Assembly (NCBI RefSeq): GCF_000247695.1
Contig: NW_004624842.1
Coordinates: 3,325,946 to 3,389,945 of the forward strand
Reading direction: 5' to 3'
Length of the DNA stretch: 64,000 bases
Source of the DNA: Heterocephalus glaber
Lineage: Eukaryota > Chordata > Mammalia > Rodentia > Bathyergidae
A program made the position numbers and the translations under genes. The first letter of the stretch is position 1. The number at the start of each line of letters is the position of its first letter. This document shows, in pieces, positions 22,501 through 33,520 of the stretch. The notes beneath the pieces are model-generated. The model was not told where the DNA came from, searched no databases, and saw only the letters and a program-made list of their open reading frames with translations.

Positions 22501-22574
22501 GATCAGTCAACATATATTTACTTACTGAACAACTACTAGGTGTGGTACACTGAGATAAGGCTGCTAATGAGGAA

Positions 22575-22697
22575 AATTTAATATAGATGGGCCCTGACTA
22601 TAGATTAATAATTGCTAAAATTGAGCTCATTATACTATTCTCTCTACTTTTCTAAATATTTGAAGTTCCTCATAATAAAAAGTTATAGAAAAAAAGG
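22575..22697 (+). mobile_element. L1-like 3' end fragment
   Basis: 'GAAGTTCCTCATAATAAAAA' followed by 'GTTATAGAAAAAA' resembles an old L1 terminus. Confidence 0.4.
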
Positions 22698-23309
22698 ATG
22701 ACAGAAAGATGACTGATGAATATACAGATTTTAAGTCTGACTTAAACTAATAAAATCCATAGAATTGCCTAAACTTTGGAATATTTGCTCTGCTAGTTTT
22801 TGAAGGTCAGGAAAAGGCAAGTGTCCTGGAATCCACTTAGTAATCTCTTTCTCCATCTTTCTATAGAATTTCCCAGGGAAAATCCTATGTGTTATTGCTA
22901 GGAACTCAGCAAGCCAGGAGAAGCCCTATCCAGCTTGGAGGCCTGGCCCCTCTCCCTCCCCACACAGAACAGTGTCCCTGCCCCCAGAAGCTCCCCCGGC
23001 TCTCAACAAGCCAGTTTCCTATGGAGGCAAAATGAGATCCCATCGGGTGTAGTGGGAGAGGAGGCTATAAATCCAGAGAACTATGATTAGAAAGCAAATT
23101 ACAGGTCTCCCTCTTTAGGTTTCCATCTCACAAAAACTTCCTGGCAGTCAAAGGGCCTTTCCATAAGTTGCTCAAAGTTTCCAGAGAGCACTAACATACA
23201 CAAGGCAGGAGACAGTGGAAAAGTGAGCAGGAGTGAGAAACAACAGCAGGGGCAGAAAACTGTCTGGAAAGGTGGAGACCGAGACCGCTGGGAGGCAGCA
23301 CATTACGAC

Positions 23310-23535
23310 AGTTAAAAGCAGGACTCTGGCAGCAGGTCAGAGCTCCAGTCAGCTCCAGGCTTCTGAGCCGTGACCTGGAGCAAATAGCTAAACCTCTCTG
23401 AGTCTTCTCAGCAGCAAATTGCAGCTAATTCTGCTTAACATATTCAGGGGCTATAGGGATAGAATGAGACAACATATGTCAAGTGCCTAACCTAGTTCCT
23501 GGAACATGATAAGAACACAACAAATAGTGGCTTTT
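23310..23535 (+). mobile_element. MIR element
   Basis: 'GTTAAAAGCAGGACTCTGGC' (5' end), 'AAACCTCTCTGAGTCTTCTC', then 'GGAACATGATAAGAACACAA' (3' part). Confidence 0.6.
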
Positions 23536-23547
23536 CAAGAGTGCTAA

Positions 23548-24066
23548 CCATAAAATACAGCAATTCCATTGCTGGGTATATACACAAAAGAACGGAAAGC
23601 AGGGTGTCAAGGAGATATTTATACATCCAAAGACATAGAGGCATTATTCACAGTAGCCAAGAGGTAGAAGTAAAAAGTGTTCGTTAATAACAAAATGTGG
23701 TAGATATGTACAATGGAATATTATTCAGCTTTAGAAAGGAATAAAATTCAGACATATGCTACAACATGAACCTTGAAAACTTTATAGTAAGTGAAATAAG
23801 CCATTCACAAACGACAAATACTGTATGATTCCACTTATATGAGGCATTTAGCCAAACTTATACAGACAGAAAGTAGAATGGTGATTGCCACAGCTAGGGA
23901 GGGGGAAATGGAGTTACTGTTTAGCAGATATAGATTTTCAGTTTTTCAAAATAAAAAAGTTCTAGAGATGGGTGGTGCTGATAGTTGCGCGACAAGAACA
24001 CGACATTACTGAACTGTATACTTAAAATGATAATTTTGGGATATGTGTATTTTACCACAATTTAAA
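23548..24066 (+). mobile_element. L1 3' end (L1MA/MB-like)
   Basis: Good agreement over about 500 bp with the 3' end of mid-age mammalian L1: 'ATTCCATTGCTGGGTATATA', 'CAATGGAATATTATTCAGCT', 'ACTGTATGATTCCACTTATA', 'TGTGTATTTTACCACAATTT'. It is 3' UTR, not coding. Confidence 0.85.
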
Positions 24067-24076
24067 GTATTAGACA

Positions 24077-24170
24077 GGGGCCAGGGATTTAGCCCAGTGG
24101 TGCCATGCCTGCCTTGCCAAGCTCAAGGTCCTGAGTTCAATCCCCGGGACCACCAAAAAAAACCAAAACC
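24077..24170 (+). mobile_element. ID SINE
   Basis: 'CCAGGGATTTAGCCCAGTGG' to 'GAGTTCAATCCCCGGGACC'. The near-duplicate target 'AAAGTATTAGA'/'AAAGTGTTAGA' flanks it; it inserted at the end of the L1. Confidence 0.88.
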
Positions 24171-24292
24171 AAAACCATAAAGTGTTAGATAGAAAAAATG
24201 AAAAAGAGAATAAAAGACTAAGAGATAAAACCAGAGAAATAGGAGGAACTGAAAAGGTAATAAGGAGATGAAGCCATCCAAAAGGGAGACAC

Positions 24293-24484
24293 AACTGGTG
24301 CAGTGGTGCCCACCTGTAATCCCAGCTACTTAGGAGGCTGAGATAGGATTTGAGCCCAGCCTGAGCAAGTTATTAAAACTCTGTCTCAAAATAAAACTTA
24401 AACTGGGGATTTAGCTCAGTGGTTTCGCCACTTGCTGCGCAAGCGCAAGAACCCGAGTTCGATTCCCAGCACTAAAAAAAACCA
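24293..24484 (+). mobile_element. B1 followed by ID
   Basis: B1-type sequence (24293-24397; 'ACCTGTAATCCCAGCTACTT', 'ACTCTGTCTCAAAATAAAAC') runs directly into an ID body (24401-24480; A box intact). It may be one composite SINE or an ID inserted in the B1 tail. Confidence 0.8.
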
Positions 24485-24498
24485 AAAAACAGAAAACT

Positions 24499-24590
24499 TA
24501 AAGCCAGGGATTTAGCTCAGTGGTGCCGCCGCCTGCCCCACAAGTACAAGGACCTGAGTTCGATCCCCGGTACCAAAAAAAAAACTTAAA
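24499..24590 (+). mobile_element. ID SINE
   Basis: Canonical A box and B box with 'CCGGTACC' and A tail, ten or so bases after the preceding ID. Confidence 0.92.
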
Positions 24591-24690
24591 AAGGACTGAG
24601 GATGTAGCTCAGTGGTAGAGTGGTTGCCTAGCCTGTGTGAGGCCATTGGTTCAATCCCCAGTACCAATGATGATAATGATGATGATAAAA
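24591..24690 (+). mobile_element. ID SINE, older subtype
   Basis: 'GGATGTAGCTCAGTGGTAGA' and 'GGTTCAATCCCCAGTACC', with a (GAT)n tail. Its middle differs from the younger type beside it. Confidence 0.85.
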
Positions 24691-24854
24691 GTAGAAGGGA
24701 AACACACACTTCACATAACCTTGGATTCAATTTATTTTTGCCATCCTTTTTTATTATTGTTGTTAAGTTTAAATTTACATATTCAAATTTTAAGAGTTTA
24801 GCCACCTATGTAAGCCTAATTTTGGGATACTGCTTTATGAAAAGGTCAAGAACT

Positions 24855-24995
24855 GAATCCAGGCCTGGTGGTACACACCTGTAGTCCCAGCACTTATACT
24901 TGGAAGGCTGAGGCAGGAGAATCATGAGTTCAAGGCTAGCCTGAGAGGAGAAGGAGGAGAGAGAAGGAGAAGAGAGGAGGAAAGGGAGAAGAAAG
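24855..24995 (+). mobile_element. B1 SINE with GA-rich tail
   Basis: 'TACACACCTGTAGTCCCAGC' and 'GAGTTCAAGGCTAGCCTGAG', then a (GA)n-like purine run from about 24940 in place of the usual tail. Confidence 0.8.
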
Positions 24996-25271
24996 AACTT
25001 TAAGGACAGACAGATATGTGCTGAAATTCCAACTCCACCACTTCTTAGCTGAGTGCCTCTTCTTTTATTTATATATTAGAAGAAGACAAAGGAGGCAGAG
25101 GCTAAGAGCATAGGTTATAAGTTCTACTCCATGGTGGGCAACTCATTTTATGAATTACTGTTTCATGTTCCTCTTCTGTGAAGCCAGACTCACCTAGTCA
25201 TTGAGTATAGGATGAGAAAACTAGAGTAGCTTGCTGCTTGCTACGGAATGAGCAATCAGTAAGTGATGACT

Positions 25272-25355
25272 GGGCCGGGGATTTAGCTCGGTGATTCTGC
25301 CACCTGTCTCCCAAGCACAAGGTCCTGAGTTTGATCACCGGTACAAAAAAAAAAT
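25272..25355 (+). mobile_element. ID SINE, first of a nested pair
   Basis: 'GGCCGGGGATTTAGCTCGGT' to 'TGATCACCGGTAC' plus A tail. It is bounded by 'AAGTGATGACT' at 25261-25271 and 25356-25366. Confidence 0.92.
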
Positions 25356-25366
25356 AAGTGATGACT

Positions 25367-25451
25367 ATTTTTTTTTTTGGTACCAAGGATCGAACTCAGG
25401 ACCTTGTGTTTGCAAGGCAGGTGCAGTGCCACTGAGCTAAATCCCCGGCCC
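25367..25451 (-). mobile_element. ID SINE, second of a nested pair
   Basis: A reverse ID ('GGTACCAAGGATCGAACTCA' to 'AGCTAAATCCCCGGCCC') bounded by the same target, 'AAGTGATGACT' (25356) and 'AAGTAATGACT' (25452). Confidence 0.92.
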
Positions 25452-25507
25452 AAGTAATGACTATTATTATCCTTAATGCTATGATTGGGGTATGTTTGAT
25501 TGGGAGA

Positions 25508-25524
25508 TATATACATATATATAT

Positions 25525-25561
<37 letters not shown>
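25508..25561. repeat. (TA)n/(CA)n microsatellite
   Basis: Alternating TA, CA, then TA units. This AT-rich repeat is self-complementary. Confidence 0.93.
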
Positions 25562-25570
<9 letters not shown>

Positions 25571-25643
25571 GTACTGGGGATCGAACTCAGGACCTTGTGC
25601 TTGCAAGGCAGGTGGCAGAACCACTGAGCTAAATCCCCGGCCC
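25562..25643 (-). mobile_element. ID SINE inside a TA repeat
   Basis: A reverse ID from the T run to 'GCTAAATCCCCGGCCC'; TA repeat on both sides serves as target. Confidence 0.9.
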
Positions 25644-25764
25644 TATATATATTTTTTTTAACCCAGGGCCCCATGAGCTACATAAGATAGGTTTTTAGCA
25701 GGTAGCAGCAAGAAGGATCCTGAGTCTCAAAGCTCTAACTCTCTCCATTCTCCACATGGAATCA

Positions 25765-25890
25765 CAGAGCATTAAAGCTGACAAGAGCCCCATTTATAGA
25801 CAATGAAATTGAGACCCAGAGGGAAATGACTTGCTCAAGGTTGTAGGGCAAGTTAATGAGAGTTGAACTAGAACCCGAATGTAGGTTCTT
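25765..25890 (-). mobile_element. MIR element
   Basis: 'AATGAAATTGAGACCCAGAG' and 'ATGACTTGCTCAAGGTTGTA'. Confidence 0.6.
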
Positions 25891-26628
25891 GACCCCTACC
25901 AACTTAATCCCATTATCAAAACTTTTATTCTCCAGGCAGCCATGTTTTACATACATTTACTAGGAAGGGAAGGTGGCTTTTCAGGCCCCAGAGACCAAAA
26001 TGCCCAACCAGAAAGGAACTAGAGCAATCATGCCCTCTCAGCAGCCCAGACCAGAAGCCGGGCAGGGCTCTGTGCTGTGGGACCAGGCCAACTGGGCCAG
26101 CAGCCAGAGTGGTGCCGTAGGCACAGCTCAGGGCCCTCTCACCAGCTACATAATAAAGTAATTACGGGATTAGGGATAAAATTAGTCACTTGTGTAATTA
26201 TTTTCCTTAGAACAAGAACAGAAAGGACCTTTTTAAAGAGTGGCTCCTTGGCCCTCCCAAGAGTATTCACAGCAAGTTTCAGATGAGTGCACACAGACGA
26301 AAACACATGCACAGAGCAATGGTGGCTGTGTGGCAAGAGGGCACTTGGCTTCCTGTGACGCAGCCTCACACTGGTCCCACACCTACCAGCCCCAACTCTG
26401 AAATGTGTGCCCACTGAATACTTTTGTCACACTATCACAAGTGTATGGCCTGCTCTCAGGGACCTTTGCCATGCAGAATCAATCTAGCGGAACAATCTCT
26501 TATGTCTTTCCTCAACCACAGCACATAAGTCCTGGGCTTCTCAAGTCCTCCTTCCATCTTGGAGCTTGATGGTACAATTCCAGTAGGACCTAGGGGTCCG
26601 CTAATTCAGAGAGGCCCCTTGTATGGGC

Positions 26629-27089
26629 TGCTGTGGTAGGCAGAAAAATGGTTCTCCCAAAGATGTCCCTGTTCTCATCCCAGAACCTCACATGGAAAAA
26701 GGGACTTTTCAAATATGATTAGGTAGAGTATTTGGACATGGAGAGATAATTCTGGGTTAATGAAGTGGGCCCAATGTAATCACAGGGTCCTTACCCGTGA
26801 GAGAAGGTGGCAGAGGAGTGACAGAGTACATGTGGTAATGGAGGCAGAGGCTGGAGGGATGCCATGATGGGGGCATGAACTAAGGAAAGGGGACAGTTGA
26901 GAGACCCTAAAAAGGGCAAGGTACAGATTCTCCCCTGGCAGTCCTGTCAACACCTTGATTTCCACCCCCTAAGGCTAAAATTTGCAGGTTTCTGAAATTC
27001 CAGGATGCTAAAATAATAAATGTGTGTTGTGTTGTTTAGCCATTAAGTGTGAGGTAATTGGCTAATGCAGCCCTAGGAAACTAACACAG
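26629..27089 (+). mobile_element. MLT1 (ERVL-MaLR) solo LTR
   Basis: Runs from 'CTGTGGTAGGCAGAAAAATG' through 'GTGGGCCCAATGTAATCACA' and 'CAGATTCTCCCCTGGCAGTC' to 'GCAGCCCTAGGAAACTAACA'. This order is diagnostic of MLT1 LTRs. It is an ancient non-coding remnant. Confidence 0.82.
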
Positions 27090-27865
27090 CCACCTAAGGA
27101 GGGATCCTGGGAGCCCACTTTTCTCTCTAGATTGAAGCCCTTGATGAAACTCCATCCTAAAAGGCCAGCTAGGGAGGCTTCCCAGGCCAGATGTCCCCTG
27201 AATATACTTCCAGGGAAGAGGCCTGGACTGGGGCCCAAGCTCCTACCCTAGAGAGATATCACGGTCAGAGGGTATCAGGAAAAGGTGATGGTCTGGGACA
27301 GACCCACCCTTCAGCTCTACTTCATGGACTCAACCTCTCTAACATCTTTTCCAACCTAGGGATGTTTAACCCGTAAACCATACTGAGGAGCTTGGCCTCC
27401 GGGAACAAGACCACCCAGACAGGAAGAAGCCTGATTCTGGCCTCAGCTGTTTTCCTGAGTCACTAGGTAGTCATAGACCAGTCCCTTCTTCTCTCTGAGC
27501 CTCACCATGTATCCAGCACATGATTCAAGTGCCAGGGCGAGGCTTACATGGATAGAAAGCCTCAGAAGGGCCCTGTGAGTGACTCAGTCTCATGATGCCC
27601 AGCTTCAGGTGGCCTGGCTTGATCCTAGGCAGTGCTCCTCTGCCTCTCCCTTACCACCAATGAGAAACCAGTCAAAGGATAGCAATGAGCAGCCTCTGCT
27701 CACAAGGAATGGACTTTTCAGACTTGTGAGAAATCAAAACTAGCTCCTGCCTGTTCCCCCAGATGCAGAGGGTTTGAAGTGGCCAGCAGCTTGACAAGTT
27801 TCCCAAGTGCCTGTCCAACATCCACAGCCTTTGACCTAATAGACCTCACATGAAGACAGAAGGAG
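27090..27865. other. Unique sequence, no gene seen
   Basis: No exon recognised. The short frame at 27191-27376 has no family signature. Confidence 0.35.
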
Positions 27866-28210
27866 CAATTTGTATAACATTCATGGCAGAGTTCTTCATA
27901 ATCTCAGAAGTGGAAATGACCTGAAAGTGTGTGACAGGAAAGGGGATCACATATGGGGATCACATATTTAGCAGAATGTCCTATATCCACACAGAAGGCA
28001 GCTTCCAGTATGTTGGAAAACACAGGAAAAATCAGAGGATGCATGAGGCAGGGTTATGGCTATGTGAGGAAAGTGAAAAGGAAAACAGCAAGAAGGAAAC
28101 ATGCCAAACTCTTGACAATACTCAGGAGCAGTTTTCCTCTCTTGTTCTCTAAAACCTTTGTACTATGTTATTACTTTCATAATTTAAAAAAAAGTATTAA
28201 AAAAAAAACA
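27866..28210 (+). mobile_element. Old L1 3' end fragment
   Basis: 'TTTGTATAACATTCATGGCA', 'TAATCTCAGAAGTGGAAATG' and the final 'TTACTTTCATAATTTAAAAA' follow L1 3' order. The 13-base unit 'GGGGATCACATAT' is tandemly doubled at about 27942-27968. Confidence 0.5.
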
Positions 28211-28714
28211 ACAATAACAGCAGTGGAGCCCTGAGGAACCCACACACTGAGAAGTCAAGGAGAAAGGAGAAACAGATGAGGGAGAGTGGCTCAGGGAGTA
28301 CAGAAGCCAGAGAAAGCAAGAAGGAAGGGTGCAGTGTTCTGGAGACCAAGCAAAGAAAGCTTCAGGAGGAGTGTCAGCCTAGGTCAGTGTGACCCAGGAG
28401 TCACTAGTGACCCAGTGTTTGTCCCTCTGCTCCCAGCTACATTCACAATGTAAATTGGGTGCCAATAAGGATTTAATGATCCACCCCCACCCCATTCCCC
28501 ACTGAGAAGTCTGAAAGGACATCCCTACCATGACCAGTGTCCCCAGGAACAGCACATACAATGTCTAATCAAGCAGGACAAGGAGTAACTGTCACACCCA
28601 GCCATCCATGCACAGCCCAGGCGAAGTGAGGGGGGTTGGGACTTGCTAGTGTCTTTAGGATGGGACTCTCCTCTTCTGGTCATATCATTTGTGTTTCCAT
28701 GAGGACACACATAC

Positions 28715-28715
<1 letters not shown>
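28211..28715. other. Unique sequence, no gene seen
   Basis: Short overlapping minus-strand frames at 28379-28710 lack any signature. Confidence 0.35.

Positions 28716-28716
<1 letters not shown>

Positions 28717-28756
<40 letters not shown>
28717..28756. repeat. (CA)n microsatellite
   Basis: An uninterrupted run of about 20 CA units. Confidence 0.97.
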
Positions 28757-28758
<2 letters not shown>

Positions 28759-29085
28759 TACACAGATTCAATCACTTCTTGGCCCATCTCTCAGTCTCAC
28801 TGAGACATGTTCTTTAGATTGTGGGCCTCTTTGATGTAAGATACACAAATGTCACCTCCCCATTGACACATAAGAGACATTGGTGGTATAGTGGTATAGC
28901 CGCCTTCCCAAGGACACATTTTCACCCACTACTACATCCAGCCTTCTTTCTTCTCTTGAAAACTCCCCTTTATCCCTCACTCCATTCACCTCATTATAGA
29001 CAGCAGACAAATCCAAGCACAAGAGACAAGGTCTCCCAGCAAGTCCTGTCTTACTTGAGTGTCCCATCCTTGCCTCCTACCACAG

Positions 29086-29129
29086 CAATGATGGGCAGTG
29101 GCCAAGTCCAGGCTGCTTGCAGAGCAGAG
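29086..29129 (+). other. Candidate 44-base exon, plus strand
   Basis: A pyrimidine-rich tract ending 'CTCCTACCACAG' precedes this segment and 'CAGAG|GTAAGG' follows it, a good acceptor/donor pair. It contains two adjacent ATG codons in a frame that stays open to the donor. Nothing nearby corroborates it, and its strand is opposite to the island donors. It may be a lncRNA exon or a chance match. Confidence 0.2.
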
Positions 29130-29679
29130 GTAAGGGGGGATGGGTCACAGAGCTAAATGCTTAGCAAGCTCTGGAGGCCAATAACCTGAGAAGCCACTCT
29201 GACCCTCAATCTGGTGAGTCAACAAGAAACAGGTCTGAGTCACTCCCAGATGTCCCCCATTACAGCCCATTCTAAGGAAACTGACATTGCATACAGCACA
29301 AATGTACAAGTCATTCTCCAGGGCAGCCTGTGGTAATGAGCGTGGCTGGGCCAAGTCAAGCCCAGCACCAATTAGGCTGCCCCCCTTTCCTGGCAGTGAG
29401 CTCAGTGTCATTACTTTGCTCCATTTTCATTGCATCTGAAAAATCTTCATCGAAGGTCCCTGGAGGATCTTAAAAGTGTTATTCAAACATTAGCTCTGAC
29501 ACAGATCTCCCCCACTCAGACATCATCTGCCCAAGGCAATACTTTTCTCCCTGCTTTTTGGCACTACTTGGAATGAGCAGCATCTAAGGCCAGGCATGTG
29601 GCAGCTGAGGACCCCACTGGGTCCTTGGGAAATGGACTTTCCCCATTTTCTTGCCTCCTGTATACTAAATGTAATTTTA

Positions 29680-29820
29680 TCAACCTGGTGACAACCCTGT
29701 GAGGGTAGCATTATTATTCTTGTGTTATAGATATGGAAATCGAGCACTGCTCCCCCCCCAGGCCACCTATCCCAACTGAGGCCAAGGTAGACCTAGAACC
29801 CAGAACTGCTGAGCTCCAGG
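29680..29820 (-). mobile_element. MIR-like fragment
   Basis: 'GAGGGTAGCATTATTATTCT' and 'AGATATGGAAATCGAGCACT' in reverse MIR order. Confidence 0.45.
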
Positions 29821-30184
29821 GCTCCCCTAATGGCTCCCTCCCACCCCAGCCAGCTCCACTCTGCCTGCTGCCTACCCTTGCCCTGCAGCAGAGGTGGGGC
29901 TTTATTACTATGAGCCTGGATCCTGGAGAAAGGAACAAGGACAGGATGAGCTGCAGGATTTGGGACTTCTGACAGAGGCTTCAGAGAACACAACTTTCCT
30001 AGGTGAAAAGACAAAACAATGCTAGAAGCTGTTTGCAACCTCCTACTTTGACCTGCATCTTACAAAGGAACTGGCAAGAGAGAATGTGGTTAGGACATTG
30101 CAAGAACCAGATGAGGGCTATGGAAGGGCAGAGAGGAGAGGATCTGGGCTGTCTGGTTCGGGAGCCAGAGCCAGAGGGACCAGA

Positions 30185-30330
30185 GATTTTAGTGCAATGA
30201 TTTCATTTTTACAGGACAGAAAACTGAGGCCCCAGGAGGAGAAGGAACCTGCCTAAAGCCAAGAGTGAGTCTACGGCTGTGTTAAGATTAGACTGTGGTC
30301 CTCCTAACTCTTAGGTTAGCTTTCCTGGAC
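30185..30330 (-). mobile_element. MIR fragment
   Basis: 'GACAGAAAACTGAGGCCCCA' and 'CTGCCTAAAGCCAAGAGTGA'. Confidence 0.5.
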
Positions 30331-32289
30331 CCAGAAGAGTGAAGGGCCTGAAGAGATGGTGCCTCGGATAAATGAAGGAATGTAAGAGCAAGGGGACCTC
30401 TCGCCTCTGGAGCACAGACACTTACATGGTGCTTCCATGGGGACACCAGCCACACTGGTCTCTCTCTCCATAGAAGATGTGGGCAGAAGGGAGGCCCTTC
30501 CATTCAACAAAGCTCTATCTCTCCAGGAGCCAATCAGGACCCCAGAAGGAGACAGAAACTTTGGTTCCCCTGGCAACTCAGACAAAGGCATCTCCTCAGC
30601 ACCGCCTGCAGCTGGAGTAGGGATGCAGGCTAGAATCCACCAGCCAGACAGGGCTTGCCTCTCCCTTCTTCAGGAGGGAAAACAACCCAGTTCTTTTGGC
30701 TTTAGTCCCCAGCCTCCAGTCAGATGGGCCCATCTCAGATCAGGAGGCAGAGTGCAGATGGAGCTGGAGGCTCGGAACAAAGGTGAATCCTCTCCAGTCT
30801 GCAGGGGCCCACTGCCACTAGGCCAGGGCCCAGGAAGGGTCAGGGACTGGTGCAGGTATTTATCAGTTTATCACCCCAGACTCCTCTACTGAGGCAGTAC
30901 CAGCTACAGAGCCCCAGGGAAGCCTGTGGCAGCAGGCCCAGGCCCAGAGCAGTCATTCACAGCTGGACCTAAGTAAGTTCCATGCCCTTTCTCTTGGAGC
31001 CTCATTTTCTCCATCAGTAAGGGGAAATGGACTGGATCATCCACTACTGAGGCTTCCCAGTTCATACTCATCATAAAGATAATGGGGAGAAGGAACAGGC
31101 AGGAGCTTACCTTCTACCACTTTGGAAAAGTAGCCTAGTCCCATCCAAAGCCTTGGAATGCACAGAGCATTCGATTAACTGGACCTGCCTCTTTGTTACT
31201 ATGACACCTTCTACACACTTTGATGAAAAGTGATAGAATCTGAAAAATAGTTTTCAGATAGAATCCCCAGCTTTACCTCCTACAGGCCAAGCTGCCTCTC
31301 CTCCCCTGGCCCAGTCCAGAGGAGGTATGCACAGTGTCCCCACGGAGTGCCCTCTCAGGCCTAGTGGAGTCAATCACTCAAGAGATTTTGGAAGGATTTT
31401 CCACACCAAGAGTCAGAACAAAATAAATTTCTCAGGAAGCTTCTCAATTTCCAGAAAAGTCTAACTACTAACATCAAAATGCATAAGATTTGTCCAGGCT
31501 CTCAGCTCTATAATCCCATCAGCCAGCCCACGCAGAGCCCTGCAGTCCCTTACTGGACCCTGTGAGGTAGGCACTAGTAGGGCCCGTTTACAGACGAAAA
31601 AAGACAATCAGAGATGTGAATGAACCTGGCAACATCACATGGTTGACTTGGGAGGGTGAATATAAATCTAAGCAGCAAACTCAGGTCACCCCATCCTCTG
31701 CCACTCCCAGGAACTTGGCAGTGGTCACACTGAATTGGAAACTGTAGCATGCTCTGAAATCTGAGCCCTCTCCTTCTAGGCCTGTAGGAATAGCTATCTC
31801 GGAGAGCATCCTCAGAGAAGGTCCAGCCTGTTCCTCTCCTCTGGGTTTGCTCCCCCACCCTCTGCACCCCACTGCAGTACAACATGCCTCCTCTGTGTAC
31901 ACAAAGAGGCTGAGCCCACAGCCTGGAAAATCTTTATAGCTTTAATGGCCCAGCAATGATTTCTAGGCATTGTCTTTCAGAAGTCTAAACTTTGCCTGAG
32001 CATTAGGGACTGCCAGGATCTGGCACCAGCTCATCTTTGCAGCCTTAACTGCCTGCTGCATCCCCCATCCCTCAGGCTTAAGTGCTCTGGCCACAAGTAA
32101 GTAGGTATTTACCCCCTTCCTGATTTATTCCCCATGAAAAGCTGCCATTTACTGAGCACCTACTAAGAGCCATGTCCCTAGCCAGCCACTCAACCAGCAC
32201 TCTCTCACTTCCTCACAACTCCTTCCCTCATTCACCCAGCAAATATTTTGAATACCCACTATGCACCACGAACATAGAAACAAGAATGA
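30331..32289. other. Mostly unique sequence, no gene seen
   Basis: Weak MIR-like pieces lie at about 30960-31040 and 31555-31690. The plus frame 30437-30892 (151 residues) has no recognisable motif and no flanking splice pair that I could identify. Confidence 0.35.
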
Positions 32290-32429
32290 TCATGACTTTA
32301 AAAGAGAGAAAATAGCTATGTATTGTATAAGTATTAGGAAGGAATCAAGAGTTGGAAGCAGAAAGCAGTTGGGTGGGGTGGGAATCTCATTAAAGCTGAA
32401 ATGGAAAGAGTAAGAAGGTGACAAGGCAG

Positions 32430-32760
32430 CAAAGAGCCAGAGAAAGAATTCTGAGCAGAGGGAGCACCATATGCAAAGGTTCTGTGGTGGGAGAGAACTT
32501 GAATTAAATGACAACTGGGAAGGAATGTGAATGTAGTGGGGAAGGCAGGAGCCAGTTTACTCAGGGCCCTGTAGGTAATGGCAAAGAGTTTAGATTTCAT
32601 TCTAAGAACAAAAGAAAGACACTAAGTGACATGGTCAGGTGTGTATTTTACAAAGGTCACTCAGGCAGCCACTTGGAAAGGAGACTTGAGACTATAGCCC
32701 ATGTATGTAATGTATACAAAATAAGCGGTATAGTGCTGCCCCCAAAAGGTGCTCAGTAAA
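32430..32760. mobile_element. Old dispersed repeat, family not assigned
   Basis: 'CAGGGCCCTGTAGGTAATGG', 'GTTTAGATTTCATTCTAAGA' and 'AAGGTCACTCAGGCAGCC' follow an order familiar from an ancient mammalian repeat. Related wording recurs near 17450-17560, 44440-44560 and 56640-56840. Confidence 0.4.
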
Positions 32761-33389
32761 CGTTAATTCTATTTCCTTCTCTCTCTCCCTCATTCCCCAT
32801 CCTAGGCTAGGAATATCCTTTTTAATTCCTACTCCTTCTTACAGTCTCTACACTGTCCGAACTTACTTCCAATGACATGCCATCTGTATATTCTGCATAT
32901 TAGATAGGAAAATTGTGGTCCAGCAAGAAGAATGCAATTTGCCTGGTGTCACTCAGTAGGACTGCAGCAGGGTGAGAACTTCCCTGCCCTCCCCTGAACT
33001 GGACTCTGGGTTGACCTGAAGATCAGGACCAAAAGGAGGCAGCAAGCTCTGGGCCTTCCTCTGGGTTCGCATCCTCTCCCCCCGCCTTCCCCATCACAGA
33101 GATGCTCAGAAAGCTCAGCTGCCAGTGAATTTTGAGCTTGGGGAGGAGCCAGGGTTCTGGAGAAAGCCCCTCTCTAGGGATACTCTCTCCTGCTTGGGTC
33201 AGATAAGGGCAGAGCACACTATAAGAAGTCATTTCCCCAAAAAACTGGATGCCCACTAAGATGTCAGCTGATCCTATCAACATCACCAGGAAGCAAGTAA
33301 GGGTTGTAGACTCCTTTTCCCCATCTAGAACCTGAGCCCATAGTGTTCGATGATTTGTTCAGGGATGAAGAAAAAATGGCAGAGTTCTA

Positions 33390-33520
33390 AGTAGAATAAT
33401 AGAACATGGCTGTTTGGAGAATCACTGAGCCCAAAGTCCCACTGTACAGATGAAGAAATTGAGGTCTAAGCAGGGAATGGGACTTGCCAGTGATCATGTG
33501 CTGAGGAAGTGGCACAGCCA
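33390..33520 (-). mobile_element. MIR fragment
   Basis: 'TACAGATGAAGAAATTGAGG' and 'GGACTTGCCAGTGATCATGT'. Confidence 0.55.

Noticed and set aside
30437..30892. 151-residue plus-strand frame as a gene
   Set aside because: No domain, no signal or membrane segment, no splice context; the length is not exceptional for 64 kb of this composition.
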